Source: Zerene cesonia
Taxonomy: Eukaryota > Arthropoda > Insecta > Lepidoptera > Pieridae
Assembly: GCF_012273895.1 (NCBI RefSeq)
Contig: NC_052106.1
Location: forward strand, 5,952,001 to 6,016,000
Reading direction: 5' to 3'
DNA length: 64,000 bases
Part shown: positions 12,823-23,953 of the stretch, piece by piece
How positions within the stretch are numbered: the first letter of the stretch is position 1
Layout: each line of letters begins with the position of its first letter
Notes under the pieces: model-generated
Seen by the model: only the letters and a program-made list of their open reading frames with translations
Told to the model about the DNA's origin: nothing
Database searches by the model: none
Made by a program: the position numbers and the translations under genes

Positions 12823-14810
12823 AAATTAGTATGGTCACCTATTTATTACTAACATTACGACTTAGCTCAGTACACATAAATAACTGTCAGGAAAATGACA
12901 ATTTCTACAAGACAACCCACTAAATAGTTAGCAGCTGTGACGGAAGGTAAGTCAACATCAATGTAACGCGTTTGCGGCGTGAAATCTGTCGCGAAATCTA
13001 AAAGCCGTTTCAGATCGCTGTATAGAAATACAATATTGAATCAAAGACATGTGTTTGTAATACTGACACCCGTTCAGCGTATCAAATCGCTGAAGAAAGC
13101 CCGTGTAAATCCCTAAGAAATAACCGAAAAACCGAAATTTTTCTGCGATTCGTCACAGCGCCGCGATTTCACGGTGCCTTATTACTGTATCCTGCGATTC
13201 CGAACTCGCAATGTAAAGGTCTATAGGTGTCGAACTTTTGTGTCCGAACGCGGTACGGAACGAATCGCTTACAACTCCGCCGATTTATCATTCTTAAACG
13301 TTTGCCCGCGTTTTATTATGCCTTATAAATGGACATCCAACACTTTTGTGTAATGTCACGTATGTACACCGTTCCTTGACACGTATCGTCGATATCCATT
13401 TTTATTTATGATACGATAGTGTTCTATGAATAGAAGAATGAAGATTTTTTATATTGGTCGAATATATCTAAGACCTGAGACCTCAAAGATCTCATAATAC
13501 AGGTATTGTGTTGTATTATGTAGTATACAACATGATAGCAAAAATAACAAAAATAATTAATCTTTTACTTAATTGAATATCAAGCTTATCATCTCTTTTT
13601 CACTGAATTTATACACAATACTATATGCTGTTCTTAAATCAATTATTGCAGACGTACCTAATGATGTATAAAAGACCAGCGTCTAGAGCTGTATTAATGT
13701 ATATATATCTGTATAATGTAATATATTAATGTATACTCTATACATTAATTTAAAAATTAACGATTCTATCATCCACTTAGAAGTTGATATTATGCGAAGT
13801 ATAAAACAGCTAATTAATAATGATATGATGATTATGGAAACCTCGGCCAAACAACAAGTATTATATTATATACGTCATACTTGATCGAATGAAATGATAT
13901 TACGAATAACAAAATGTATAGCTTCGATATATCTAAAAATAACCTATATTTATAGATGCCACGAGTGAAAAAATTGAAACTGGTAAAGATGGAAATATAT
14001 GATATTTTATCGGGTATTTTGCGCGTTAGATTCCTTTTGTACCTGGATACATGTGTAGAGCTATCCGGTCACAGCGATTTTGATAAGTTTCATTACTATT
14101 TTCTGTTTTTTGGAAATATTACGTTTCTATTTTTATACTAAAACCAACAAAAGTATGCTAATCTATTTTGTATAGATACGCATTCAAAAAAATTTTTTTT
14201 TCTAATTTTTAAGCGATAGCGTGATTGAAATTGCCAGAGTCGAGGACGAATAGATTTCTTTATTAAAATAAATAAAAATAAACGCATCTTTAAATCCTCC
14301 AATTCATCATCATGTTTTAAACCAAAGCCAGAAATTATTAAAGTGTCTGAATTATGTAAAAAATACATTGTTTAATAAACCACTACAAAACAACATAACA
14401 CATATGTTCTAATCCTAATGTAATTAATAATTTAATCTAATAAATAGTTCGTACATACTCCTATATCGTAATATACTGTTTCTAACTTCCAGTTGTAAAC
14501 GTTCATGTTGTTTATTCCGAAAGAAATTTCCCGCGCAAAATCGAACGTGTTTGAACCGGTTTAAATGATACATGATAATCTTAAAATTTGTACGGTATGG
14601 TAAATACAGTACATTAATGTAGATGAAATTACGTTGATTATACCTAGTTAGGATTCAACTATACGATGTAGTAAACAAAAATTTTCAGTGATGGTTCAAA
14701 AATGTTAAGATCAAAGGTAGTCGATGGAGATTTAATTTTTTCCGTGATAGATGTATATCTATACATTTCAAAAAATCGAAGTAGAAAATCAATTTAAGAT
14801 AGCGCTTTTT
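12823..14810. other. Intergenic DNA
   Basis: No gene recognised. A CpG-richer stretch lies at about 12950-13330 without a perfect Su(H) site. The open frames at 13956-14368 have no domain. Confidence 0.35.
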
Positions 14811-14878
14811 ACCTAGTCTTGCCATAAATATTGTAATAAAGAAAAAAGAAAATTGTTAACTGCAAATAACATTTATTA
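14811..14878 (+). repeat. 68-bp repeat flanking a gap (copy A)
   Basis: Identical, in inverted orientation, to 25527-25594. Both copies abut N runs, so both gaps probably contain the same repeat element facing opposite ways. Confidence 0.85.
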
Positions 14879-14883
14879 CTTTT

Positions 14884-15883
14884 NNNNNNNNNNNNNNNNN
14901 NNNNNNNNNNNNNNNNNNNNNNNNNNNNNNNNNNNNNNNNNNNNNNNNNNNNNNNNNNNNNNNNNNNNNNNNNNNNNNNNNNNNNNNNNNNNNNNNNNNN
15001 NNNNNNNNNNNNNNNNNNNNNNNNNNNNNNNNNNNNNNNNNNNNNNNNNNNNNNNNNNNNNNNNNNNNNNNNNNNNNNNNNNNNNNNNNNNNNNNNNNNN
15101 NNNNNNNNNNNNNNNNNNNNNNNNNNNNNNNNNNNNNNNNNNNNNNNNNNNNNNNNNNNNNNNNNNNNNNNNNNNNNNNNNNNNNNNNNNNNNNNNNNNN
15201 NNNNNNNNNNNNNNNNNNNNNNNNNNNNNNNNNNNNNNNNNNNNNNNNNNNNNNNNNNNNNNNNNNNNNNNNNNNNNNNNNNNNNNNNNNNNNNNNNNNN
15301 NNNNNNNNNNNNNNNNNNNNNNNNNNNNNNNNNNNNNNNNNNNNNNNNNNNNNNNNNNNNNNNNNNNNNNNNNNNNNNNNNNNNNNNNNNNNNNNNNNNN
15401 NNNNNNNNNNNNNNNNNNNNNNNNNNNNNNNNNNNNNNNNNNNNNNNNNNNNNNNNNNNNNNNNNNNNNNNNNNNNNNNNNNNNNNNNNNNNNNNNNNNN
15501 NNNNNNNNNNNNNNNNNNNNNNNNNNNNNNNNNNNNNNNNNNNNNNNNNNNNNNNNNNNNNNNNNNNNNNNNNNNNNNNNNNNNNNNNNNNNNNNNNNNN
15601 NNNNNNNNNNNNNNNNNNNNNNNNNNNNNNNNNNNNNNNNNNNNNNNNNNNNNNNNNNNNNNNNNNNNNNNNNNNNNNNNNNNNNNNNNNNNNNNNNNNN
15701 NNNNNNNNNNNNNNNNNNNNNNNNNNNNNNNNNNNNNNNNNNNNNNNNNNNNNNNNNNNNNNNNNNNNNNNNNNNNNNNNNNNNNNNNNNNNNNNNNNNN
15801 NNNNNNNNNNNNNNNNNNNNNNNNNNNNNNNNNNNNNNNNNNNNNNNNNNNNNNNNNNNNNNNNNNNNNNNNNNNNNNNNNNN
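14884..15883. other. Assembly gap (1000 N)
   Basis: Exactly 1000 N. Left border is a 68-bp repeat shared with the third gap. Confidence 0.99.
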
Positions 15884-16698
15884 ATACATTGGCGATATTA
15901 TAATTATAGTCTAATCGAAACGAAAGCTTTATAATTAATATTCTATCGCTAAACCGAATTGAGCTGAGTCATTAGGTCAGTGGTACAATTATGATTCGAT
16001 AGTTTGTATGATATCTAATTATTATAACTAATTTCCATATATATTGGCCGCTATTACCGAATATTGGCATGGGAGAACTATCTATTTGCAATAAGATTAC
16101 TATCATCTGCGTTTATTAATGAATAAAAAATACTCAATTTAAAAATCTTTATTTAGCTTTAATAATATCTTGATATTGCTATGATTGATTAAGGATTAAA
16201 TATATTTATGAGATATTTATTTTGATATACATATTAAGGTCATACTAATGGGTCGTATATCGGTGAGTCGCAATGAAGGTGCAATGTATTGTATCGTTTC
16301 ATTATAAATAGAAATCTGAAGTGTTTCATATTAGATTCCTTTGTGACGTTAGAAAATAGAAATCTAGACTCTATTCTAGACTAATGACTTGTCTCGGAAT
16401 GTATCAAAAAGTATTTATTTTATTGCAGCTCTTGAATAGGAAATGGTATGGTTGTAGTCTCACAAAAATAAAAATTAGTTAATATTAAGAAAATCTTATT
16501 CATTTTTGTTCTTCAAGATTATTTTATTTATGATTTGTTGATCTGTGTCGGTTAAAATAACTATGTCATCTTTGGATAACATTAAATCTTTATTATTTGT
16601 TTAATTAATAAGCAATAATACTCGGATGCGATCATTCTGTAATAGAAATTATTGATTGTATGACATCCAACTTTATATCATTGGTTGTAACAAGGGCA
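15884..16698. other. AT-rich intergenic DNA
   Basis: Nothing recognised. Confidence 0.35.
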
Positions 16699-16770
16699 AT
16701 GAAGGATAAGTCATCATCATCATCATCATCATGACTTATCCTTCATAAGTCATCATCATCATCATCATCG
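16699..16770. repeat. (CAT)n microsatellite with 16-bp inverted repeat
   Basis: 16699-16714 is the exact reverse complement of 16731-16746, with a 16-nt (CAT)n loop. A second (CAT)n run follows to about 16769. It lies just beyond the end of the m-alpha-like transcript. Confidence 0.7.
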
Positions 16771-17323
16771 TAGCCTGTTAATTAATAACGTAAACTTCAA
16801 GGTCATGATTATTTTTATTTTTAAGTATATGAGTCTTTAGGATATTGAAGTTTATTCTGTTCTTAAATATTGTGTATCATTTATTAGGGGAAGTATGAGG
16901 ATTTCATTGAAAGATAAAAATATTTATTAAAGTATATTTATTAAACAGAGATCAAACGAAAGTCTTGTTCTTACAAATATCAGTCTACAAAATGGTTTAG
17001 AAACTAAACTTACGATCTACTTATATTTATATTTTGTGTTTATAAACTAACTTATTCGAAAAGGCAAATAGTACACTAAGAAGGCACATTGTTATTATCA
17101 TTAACTTATATTAAAAAATTAATAACTACATCGAGAATAAAGAATCCAATAAAGAAAAACTTAAAATTAGATTGGCACATTCGGCCCACTTTATCTTAAC
17201 ACTATTAAGACCAATTATTATAATTTGACAAAAGTAAGAAAAAAAAAAATAAAAACATAATAATGACGATTACCTTACCTAACTTACAACTAATTAAAGC
17301 TTCTATATAGATTTTTTCTATTG

Positions 17324-17412
17324 TATCTAATGCAATAATTTACAAACTAGAACTAATTTTATAACCTAAGAAATTGGCGCGTAAAACTAAAGATAAATTA
17401 TTGCATTAGATA
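17324..17412. repeat. Perfect 19-nt inverted repeat in the m-alpha-like 3'UTR
   Basis: Positions 17324-17342 are the exact reverse complement of 17394-17412, with a 51-nt AT-rich loop. A G:U pair could extend the RNA stem by one base. The hairpin sits between two Brd boxes. No transposon similarity is recognised. It may be an RNA structure that sets box accessibility, or chance in AT-rich DNA, although 19 perfect bases including TGCA is unlikely by chance. Confidence 0.6.
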
Positions 17413-17483
17413 TTTCTATACTATTAAGAATACAATATAAAATGTCTTTACTTATTCTAATTAAAGCTTCGCGTACACTTTGT

Positions 17484-17489
17484 ATCACA
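17484..17489 (-). promoter_or_regulatory. K box (miR-2/miR-13 family seed site)
   Basis: The mRNA strand reads CTGTGATA, complementary to the first eight bases (TATCACAG) of the miR-2 family. It is the best of three K boxes in this 3'UTR. Confidence 0.55.
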
Positions 17490-17595
17490 GATAATCACTT
17501 ATAACTAATGGAAGACGTTGGATTGAAGTAAAAATTAGATGTTACAATTGAAACAGAAGATTCAGAGGTGCGTGATAATTACAGTGCAGTTTGCA

Positions 17596-17617
17596 TTAAA
17601 GCTGTCTACCAAAACTT
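17596..17617 (-). promoter_or_regulatory. Predicted miR-79/miR-4 target site
   Basis: The plus strand contains TAAAGCT followed after three bases by TACCAAA. miR-79 has TAAAGCT as seed and TTACCAAAG in its 3' half, so this Brd box has both seed and 3' supplementary pairing. It is the most elaborate of the three Brd boxes in this UTR. Confidence 0.6.
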
Positions 17618-17824
17618 GATGTGACAATTTACTGTTACATTATAACGAACAACTAATTTACTTTGAACTAAGGCACGATAAGATCAACCGAATAACTATA
17701 TCACTTATGCTACAGATCACACAATAAAATCACATGCAGTGGATGATGTTAGCGTGCCTTAATTCGTCACTAAGTCTAATGGAAGACATGGGCGTGCTGA
17801 CGCAACACTCACTTAATCTAACGT

Positions 17825-17845
17825 TGGAAGACATGATTTTGTTTT
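17825..17845 (-). promoter_or_regulatory. Predicted high-quality miR-7 target site
   Basis: The plus strand here reads TGGAAGACATGATTTTGTT. It matches miR-7 (TGGAAGACTAGTGATTTTGT at its 5' end) over positions 1-8 and again over TGATTTTGTT, differing only by a 3-nt shorter centre. The minus-strand mRNA would therefore pair with miR-7 through the full seed and strong 3' supplementary pairing. The miR-7 sequence is from established knowledge; whether miR-7 and this UTR are co-expressed is inference. Confidence 0.7.
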
Positions 17846-17900
17846 CACTGCATTAGTACCAAAAATTAAAACTGATAGAGATGGAAGACTGATGGAGCAA

Positions 17901-18499
17901 CTAATAGCAAAGTTTACATACGAAACAATTGGACTTAGTCGCCGTGTAGCAGATTTCCCGAACTTCGTTCGCCATGTTGTCACTTATTTCTGAATCGTCA
18001 GAGATGAGCTCGAAGCGGCTGGAGTTGAGTATGTTTTGATTTTCAGCATTGTCGTAGTCTTCGATTACCGGTTTAACCGGATCCGTTGGATAGAAGTACT
18101 CGGAGAACGGCACTATTACCGGTTCATCGAGATACGCAGTCTTATGCGATGGCAGGTCAGTGCGTGGCGCCGCATTGGAGATTAGCTCACCCAATTTTGA
18201 CCAGCACTTATTAAGATTCACACGCGTTGAGCTAGTCACCTTTCGTGGCAGTCTTGGCTTTGAGCCCTATAACAAAACGATAAAACTGATTAAAATAACT
18301 GTATGCAACTTGAGATTACGTAAAAATTCACCTTGATTATGGAACGTTGATACCAAAGTATTTAAAAGTTTAATAAAAATTAAATTACACAAAACAATGT
18401 TTAGGATCTTACCTGTCTATTTAAGAGCTTCATCCAAGGCGAACGAGGCGACTGAGCCTCTTTCTGCGGCGATTGTGATTCTTCCTTAGCGAGACACAT
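17901..18499 (-). CDS. Bearded-family protein, E(spl)m-alpha-like (two exons)
   Basis: Exon 1 is 18499-18413 (29 codons, ATG at 18499-18497), followed by a 146-nt intron 18412-18267 (donor GTAAGA, acceptor TTATAG), then exon 2 18266-17901 ending TAG. Both exons join in phase 0 and give 150 residues. Seen: a basic, Pro/Ser-rich N-terminus, a basic possibly amphipathic stretch (residues about 30-60, including KCWSKLGELI), an acidic middle, NMANE at 126-130, and a Cys-rich C-terminal end. NxANE is the Neuralized-interaction motif of Drosophila Bearded proteins, which antagonise Neuralized and so Delta endocytosis; Drosophila m-alpha is about 138 residues. The 3'UTR boxes and the bHLH neighbour support the call. 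Odd: Drosophila family members have no intron, NxANE sits much nearer the C-terminus here, and the family's PVxFxRT block is at best vestigial (PVIVPF, 78-83). It could be a divergent lineage-specific Brd relative rather than an m-alpha orthologue. Confidence 0.72.
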
Positions 18500-18591
18500 A
18501 TTAACTTAGTACGTAACTAAAAACGAACTACGTCTACGTATTTACAGGGTGCGAGAGCAGGAGCGATATGCACTGCACAGAGCGTGAGCAG

Positions 18592-18690
18592 GGAATGATT
18601 GAATCAGGAAGGGCGGCGGGGTTTATATAGGGGGACGTGCGCCGCGCGCGCGTGCGTCCCGGTACGAGACCGGCGCGCGCTCAGCACGCG
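18592..18690 (-). promoter_or_regulatory. Core promoter of the m-alpha-like gene with TATA, Inr and two HES-type sites
   Basis: On the minus strand a perfect TATATAAA lies at 18629-18622. An initiator match TCATTCC lies at 18598-18592, placing the start site near 18596, 33 nt from the TATA box, and giving a 5'UTR of about 97 nt. Just upstream the DNA is a CpG-rich island (about 18630-18720). It contains CACGCG at 18685-18690 and its complement CGCGTG at 18649-18654. CACGCG is the preferred class C site of Hairy/E(spl) repressors, so negative feedback by the neighbouring bHLH protein is plausible. No perfect Su(H) site was found within 2 kb upstream; the nearest is in the 22.4 kb module. Confidence 0.65.
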
Positions 18691-18799
18691 AGCAGTAGCG
18701 CGCGCCTTCGACCGGTTTGTACGCACTTCTACGAATAGAGGCTTTGACGTGCCGGGACTTAGAATTCTCTTACATTCTTACCGTCATTAATTCAGACAG

Positions 18800-21700
18800 A
18801 TTGATTTGATGTGTTTGTTTTACATTTGAGATCTAAATATGCATTTGTTTTAAATTCAAAGCGTCGATTCCCGTGTGGTTTCTCTATAGTTATTATTATT
18901 CATCGGATATTTCGTTATTATCAGCACACTTCCCTCGGATGCATGCGTTGCATAATTTTGCATGAGCATTCCGCCTGAAGGAAGTCTATAGAATAAACAC
19001 TATGTTCCGAATCAGGTTTAGCCTAGCAGCTGGATAGATAGTTCCTGCAGATTGATCATAGTGGCCGCGCGGGCTTCCTGCGATTAAATCGAAACGCTCG
19101 CAAATCACGTATAAAGTACTGATAAATCATTTCCTCTGATTTACTAAGGATATACAATGAGTTATGTGAACACTGGTATCGGCTATCTGAATAAGCACTG
19201 GAAACTTTAACAGGACATTAATGTTTATTTTGTATATTGTTTAATGTACATGTGGAAATAGTATTAGTACTTGCTCAATAAAACGTGTACTATATATGTT
19301 TACTGCCAATGGTACCAATATGCAATCTACTGGTTTTTACCTTTAGAACGTTCCCGTGCCTGATAAATCATATGAATAGAGTTTGAACAAACCAATTGCA
19401 TATAGGTTTTTAGTGTTATATGATTCAATATTTTTATTTCAAGATCAAGTTGAAAATAATTTTCAGTTCATATAACACATTGGAAAGATATTTTTATTAA
19501 TCTTTACACGAAGACTGTTTGATATAAATATATAAAATTATGTCCAAGTAAAATATAATTTTAACTATTAATGATTTTAAAATAGGGAAATAACGTTGCT
19601 TTAACACAAATAGGCAGGATTCTAAGAATTTGTGAGCAGAATTTTATACCAAGTATTTCTTGGCCTCGATTCTTATAATTATGTGAATCAGGATGCAGAT
19701 ATTCAAAAAATACCACTATGATGAATTTTTGTAATATTCTCTAAAGTTTCGTTCATTTTTATTTTAAACTAGCTGCGTCTCGCGGTTTCACTCGCGTAAG
19801 TCCGTATCCGGTAGGAATATCGGGAAAAAGTTGCCTATATGTTATTCCAATTGTCCAGCTATCTACTTACCAAATTTCATTGCAATCGGTTCAGTAGTTT
19901 TTGCATGAAAGGGCAACAAACACACACACACATCCTCACAAACATTCGCATTTATAATATCAGTAGGAAGTAGGATTACAAGTTCACATGGTATAACCAT
20001 GTACATAAGTACCACAGGCCGTATAATTCAGAACAAATATATTCACGAAAAAACAAATGATGAATTCAAATTGAGAGCACATTAATCGACGTCCAATTAG
20101 ACTCCTATTTTCTTATTTGAAAGTAGATTGATGAAAATTTGAGTGCCAAATATTGAGGGCTATGATTATAACACATTGTATTGCAATTTAGCATGTTAAT
20201 TATTTAATACACGAGCAAAAAGTTGTGCTTTGATTATTAATTTCTTTGTATTTAACGATTTTTTGTAGGTACTATACGAATTAACAATGTTATTGCTAGT
20301 TTACAAGAGAGGGATTCGTGTATTGCTTTTGGAGTGATTGCTGAGGTTTCTACCTAAATTGGCAAACTTTTTTTCCTTTTGTGGAATATTTATATATATT
20401 TTTTTATTGATATCTAAAACACCTAAGCATAAAAATGCAATATCAAAGTCTAAACCCATAATTGTCGTAACTTTTCAGTTAGGTGTTTAAAAAAATGCAT
20501 AGATTGTGGGATTATAGATAAGTTAAACGAGAATTTTTATGATAGTGTACAATCATAAACATAGTTGTATAATTATTCTTGTATTGATATAGAAACTATA
20601 TTATTCATATGCAATTTAAGTTTTATACTTTATATAAATAGATATATAGTTATGTACACTAAACCTTTACCTTATATCTAAAAACAAAAGGTCGAAATTA
20701 ATAGCCAATCGTAATAATTGGTCAGCAAAGAAGCTAAACCAAAATATTTTATATAAACCCTATATTGCCGACATCGTAATCCTTCTTATTATAATTTCGT
20801 AATATCAACTTTCATCCCAATATTTCGTAATTACAATCCACTTCACTAGTCAATTTTTAAAATCGATACTGACATCGAAAGCGGTCGTAACCGATCCCTC
20901 TACACTCAGTGCTGAAGAATTTTACACATAATACTTTCATTATAAAAAAAAAAACGTTGGACCACAACCCGACCACGTGCATCGTCTTTTGAAAAAAGAA
21001 AATAAAATCTTCACCTTTTTTGTCACGTCCCTTCATTGGATAGGGTTACAAATGGAACTTTGTATTCGGAACGTAACGTATCAAACTATGCTTTATGGTC
21101 ATAGTTAATACTTTATGCCTCTAGAGTCTAGAGTCTTTGGTGCGGTGTGCTTGTGTGTGTGGAACGCGTTATGCACGTTCATCTATTGTTGATACTTTGG
21201 GCCATTACGTGCTGTCAATTTATGAGATGCATGAATCCATTATTATTTTGAATAAGTTAACAGTGGGAGGTGTATTTTGAAATTAATTACTTTGAATATA
21301 GAATTGAAATTTAGTTTTTTATTTTATTACAACGCCTTCAAAAAGATATAAGGGGTATTTATAAAAAGAACAAGTAATTGAAATATGGAATATATTCAAT
21401 GTTTAGAATAATCTACTTATATCGCATCAAAATCTAGACGACCATTACATATTTACTTTTACACTCCAGCACCAGCACAATCTATGAAAGCGCTTTAAAA
21501 ACCTCACTATCAGAACCCTTCGTGTTAGTTTAATACAAAACACATGACTGTTTAGTGTCAGTTATTAATAACGAGAGGGGTTCAACAAAACAATCACGTG
21601 CGTAAGTGCGTACGCAAGCCACGCGTCAAACTACGTGAACAATGCATTCCTATACTATATGCGGGCTGTGGAATGTAGCCACAGATTATGTCGCCTCTAT

Positions 21701-22200
21701 AATAGTGAGAATAGACAATAATCTCTATGGTATATGTAATGCATAAATAAAACGCCATTGCTTTTCATTTATAAAATAATATTTAATATAAATTTATAAT
21801 TATACGTTATGTAATAAGTATAATCATATTATATGTAGTAAGATAGAAGCTTCAAATTTACACTTATAATAAATTTTGCATAGCATAGAATGCATCAAAA
21901 ACATTAATGATTAATCTAAAAGAGAAATAATAAAATATATAAAGAGACGTTAACAAGTGTTACAGTTATAAAACGAGTATTTATTGAAAAGTTATGATAA
22001 TGTCTTCTAGAACGCCTTAGTCGCTGGAAGCTGCTAGATTGATAAATGTATCCTTTTAGTAACGACTGTTATGGTATTTGCCTCTTGGCACACATTTTAT
22101 TTCCAAGATGCATCGATGTTATCTAGTTGAAAAATTATAGCGCACATAATTAGAATATCCTGAGAAATACTTTGTGAAAACGCGCAATTATCGATCTTAA
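18800..22200. other. Upstream intergenic region of the m-alpha-like gene
   Basis: Apart from the retroposon tail at 19769-19978, AT-rich DNA with GC-richer patches at about 19040-19100 and 21560-21720. No perfect Su(H) site was found in it. Confidence 0.35.
19769..19978 (+). mobile_element. RTE-type retroposon tail, family 1
   Basis: Near full copy of the family 1 tail, from CTAGCTGCG to a CAGTAGGAAGTAGGAT end. An ACAC run precedes the final block. Confidence 0.65.
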
Positions 22201-22260
22201 ACTTTATATAATATATACTCCAGAAGAAAAATTAAAACATATATCAATGTAAACAACCCT
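22201..22260. other. AT-rich DNA next to the 22.4 kb module
   Basis: TATA-like runs occur here, but no coding frame or initiator on either strand suggests a promoter. Confidence 0.2.
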
Positions 22261-22421
22261 TCCTTCGCTCTCAAGTAATATACGCACACAGAGACAGGCG
22301 CGTGTGTACGCACGCGTAGCGCTCGCGCACGCACACGAGCGCGGCACGGGCGCACACTACGCTTCTAATCGTAGCTTTCCTTCGCGTGGCAGTCGTGTGT
22401 GTAGCATCCCCGTTAAGGAGG

Positions 22422-22503
22422 GCAGGTGTGGTGTACTGAATGACGCGCCCGTGGGAACTCGCCTCAACCCCCAGTTCCCATGATCGCCGCACCTGCCACC
22501 TGC
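22422..22503. promoter_or_regulatory. SPS plus proneural E-box module (SPS+A type) upstream of the m-alpha-like gene
   Basis: CGTGGGAA (22450-22457) is followed after exactly 17 nt by TTCCCATG (22475-22482), a head-to-head pair with one strong and one weak half. On the left lies GCAGGTGT (22422-22429), a perfect proneural E-box. On the right lie two abutting CACCTGC E-boxes (22490-22496 and 22497-22503). The surrounding island (about 22260-22600) is CpG-rich in AT-rich DNA. It is about 3.8 kb upstream of the m-alpha-like TATA box. This is the SPS+A arrangement known from Drosophila E(spl) genes. The open frames across it look like shadows of its GC content. Confidence 0.75.
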
Positions 22504-23953
22504 CGTACTACGCATAATTCGCGTTCGTAAATGAACGGTAGTGACCACGTGTGCCCACTTTTTTCATCTCGCTGGAGACGCGGAAGACCGGTGGAGCCCA
22601 ATTAATATTATCTTAATGATAGCGAGTCGATGCATTGATGGACGTTTCTTGAAGTTAATCGATTACTCGACATGTCGATAAGCGAACACGCGAAAGCTAT
22701 TACTGAGATGTCCAAGATAATGCCCTATGTTATTAAGTTTACGTGATACGAGCGAGCGTATTTTGCGGAATATCAGTCTCAATTTATTTAATTATATAGC
22801 AAATATTTAAAGACCCCTAGTTTCTTCGCGTCCAATAATTACGACAACGATCAATTATACGTGCATAGTTTTTTTCTCTAGCGAAGGCTACATCGATATA
22901 CATTGTATGTTTGAGCACTTACCATCTTTATTTACCATAAACATTACATGGATAGTAACAACTCAATAACCCAGCATACAAAAATATCAACGCTAACAGA
23001 TAATTTTATCGTTGGTTAATCGGAGCGAAGTGAAATAACCTCACCTACAGTCATTTGTATTCAGTTTGTTATCAGGGGTTGTCGACTGTCAAGTGCACGA
23101 CACGGAAGGTTAGCGTGTGACCTTTGGGCTACCTGACCTGATATTGTGCCGCTCTGTATCGGCGCACGGCCGTTGTCAGTTATAATGATATAATTGGGTG
23201 GTTCGAAGCGTGTCCTGCGTTAGGGGAAGATAACGCTAGTTAGATAAGCGAGTGGTCAACAAATGGGATTTGTAATTCTTGAGAACTGAACTACTTATAT
23301 TCTAATAAATAATGTATTTCATAGACTACCAACAAAATTAAGAATCTGTAACATTCAATGTTATTTTTAACTAGTTATTTCTAGAAGGTTATACGGCTAA
23401 AATTTTGGTTTATATTTATTAGATGATTTAAATCACTTAAGTTTATAAATGAAACAAAACAATGCAAGTTTTCCAGCACTTTGATTTACGTTAATATCTG
23501 TAATAAAATAGTACCTTCACGAATTAAGTTCAAAATGATTTGATAAATGGGTAATATTCAGACAATAAGGGTGGCCTTTACCCCTTGTTATTTGACCTCT
23601 ATTTATATTAGTTCCGGATTGTAATTCCGTACACTCTAACACTCGGGACGGTTACAATAACATAATTAAATGACTCGTGGCCATTGTGACTAATCGTTTG
23701 GGGTATGGGGCATACAATTGTGATTACGTAAAGAATTTCAACAGATTTGTTTATAGATTTGTAATGTTTTATTAGGTATGTAATATTTGGATTTATTTCG
23801 TTTATTAAATAGGCAGCATAGTGTTTTAAATACGTTAAAAGATTTTTATATTTAATACAAAGTTTCGGTATTAAAAAATCCAAAATTTTTTCAAAGTTTT
23901 CATGTGATTGTTTTAGAAATCTAACATCTTAACAGGCAATGATGCATAGATAA

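Larger units (their letters stand above)
16923..17900 (-). promoter_or_regulatory. 3'UTR of the m-alpha-like gene with GY, Brd and K boxes
   Basis: Read on the mRNA (minus) strand this stretch holds four GY boxes (GTCTTCC) at 17883-17889, 17826-17832, 17781-17787 and 17510-17516. It also holds three Brd boxes (AGCTTTA) at 17597-17603, 17462-17468 and 17295-17301, and three K boxes (TGTGAT) at 17729-17734, 17716-17721 and 17484-17489. In Drosophila these 7/6-mers define Bearded and E(spl) 3'UTRs and are seed matches to miR-7, miR-4/miR-79 and miR-2/13 respectively. Two tandem AATAAA signals at 16942-16937 and 16928-16923 would end the transcript near 16905, making a UTR of about 1 kb. The exact 3' end is inferred. 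Confidence 0.75.

Noticed and set aside
22271..22548. Two minus-strand frames in the CpG island
   Set aside because: They overlap each other and coincide with the SPS/E-box module; low-complexity residues, no homology recognised.
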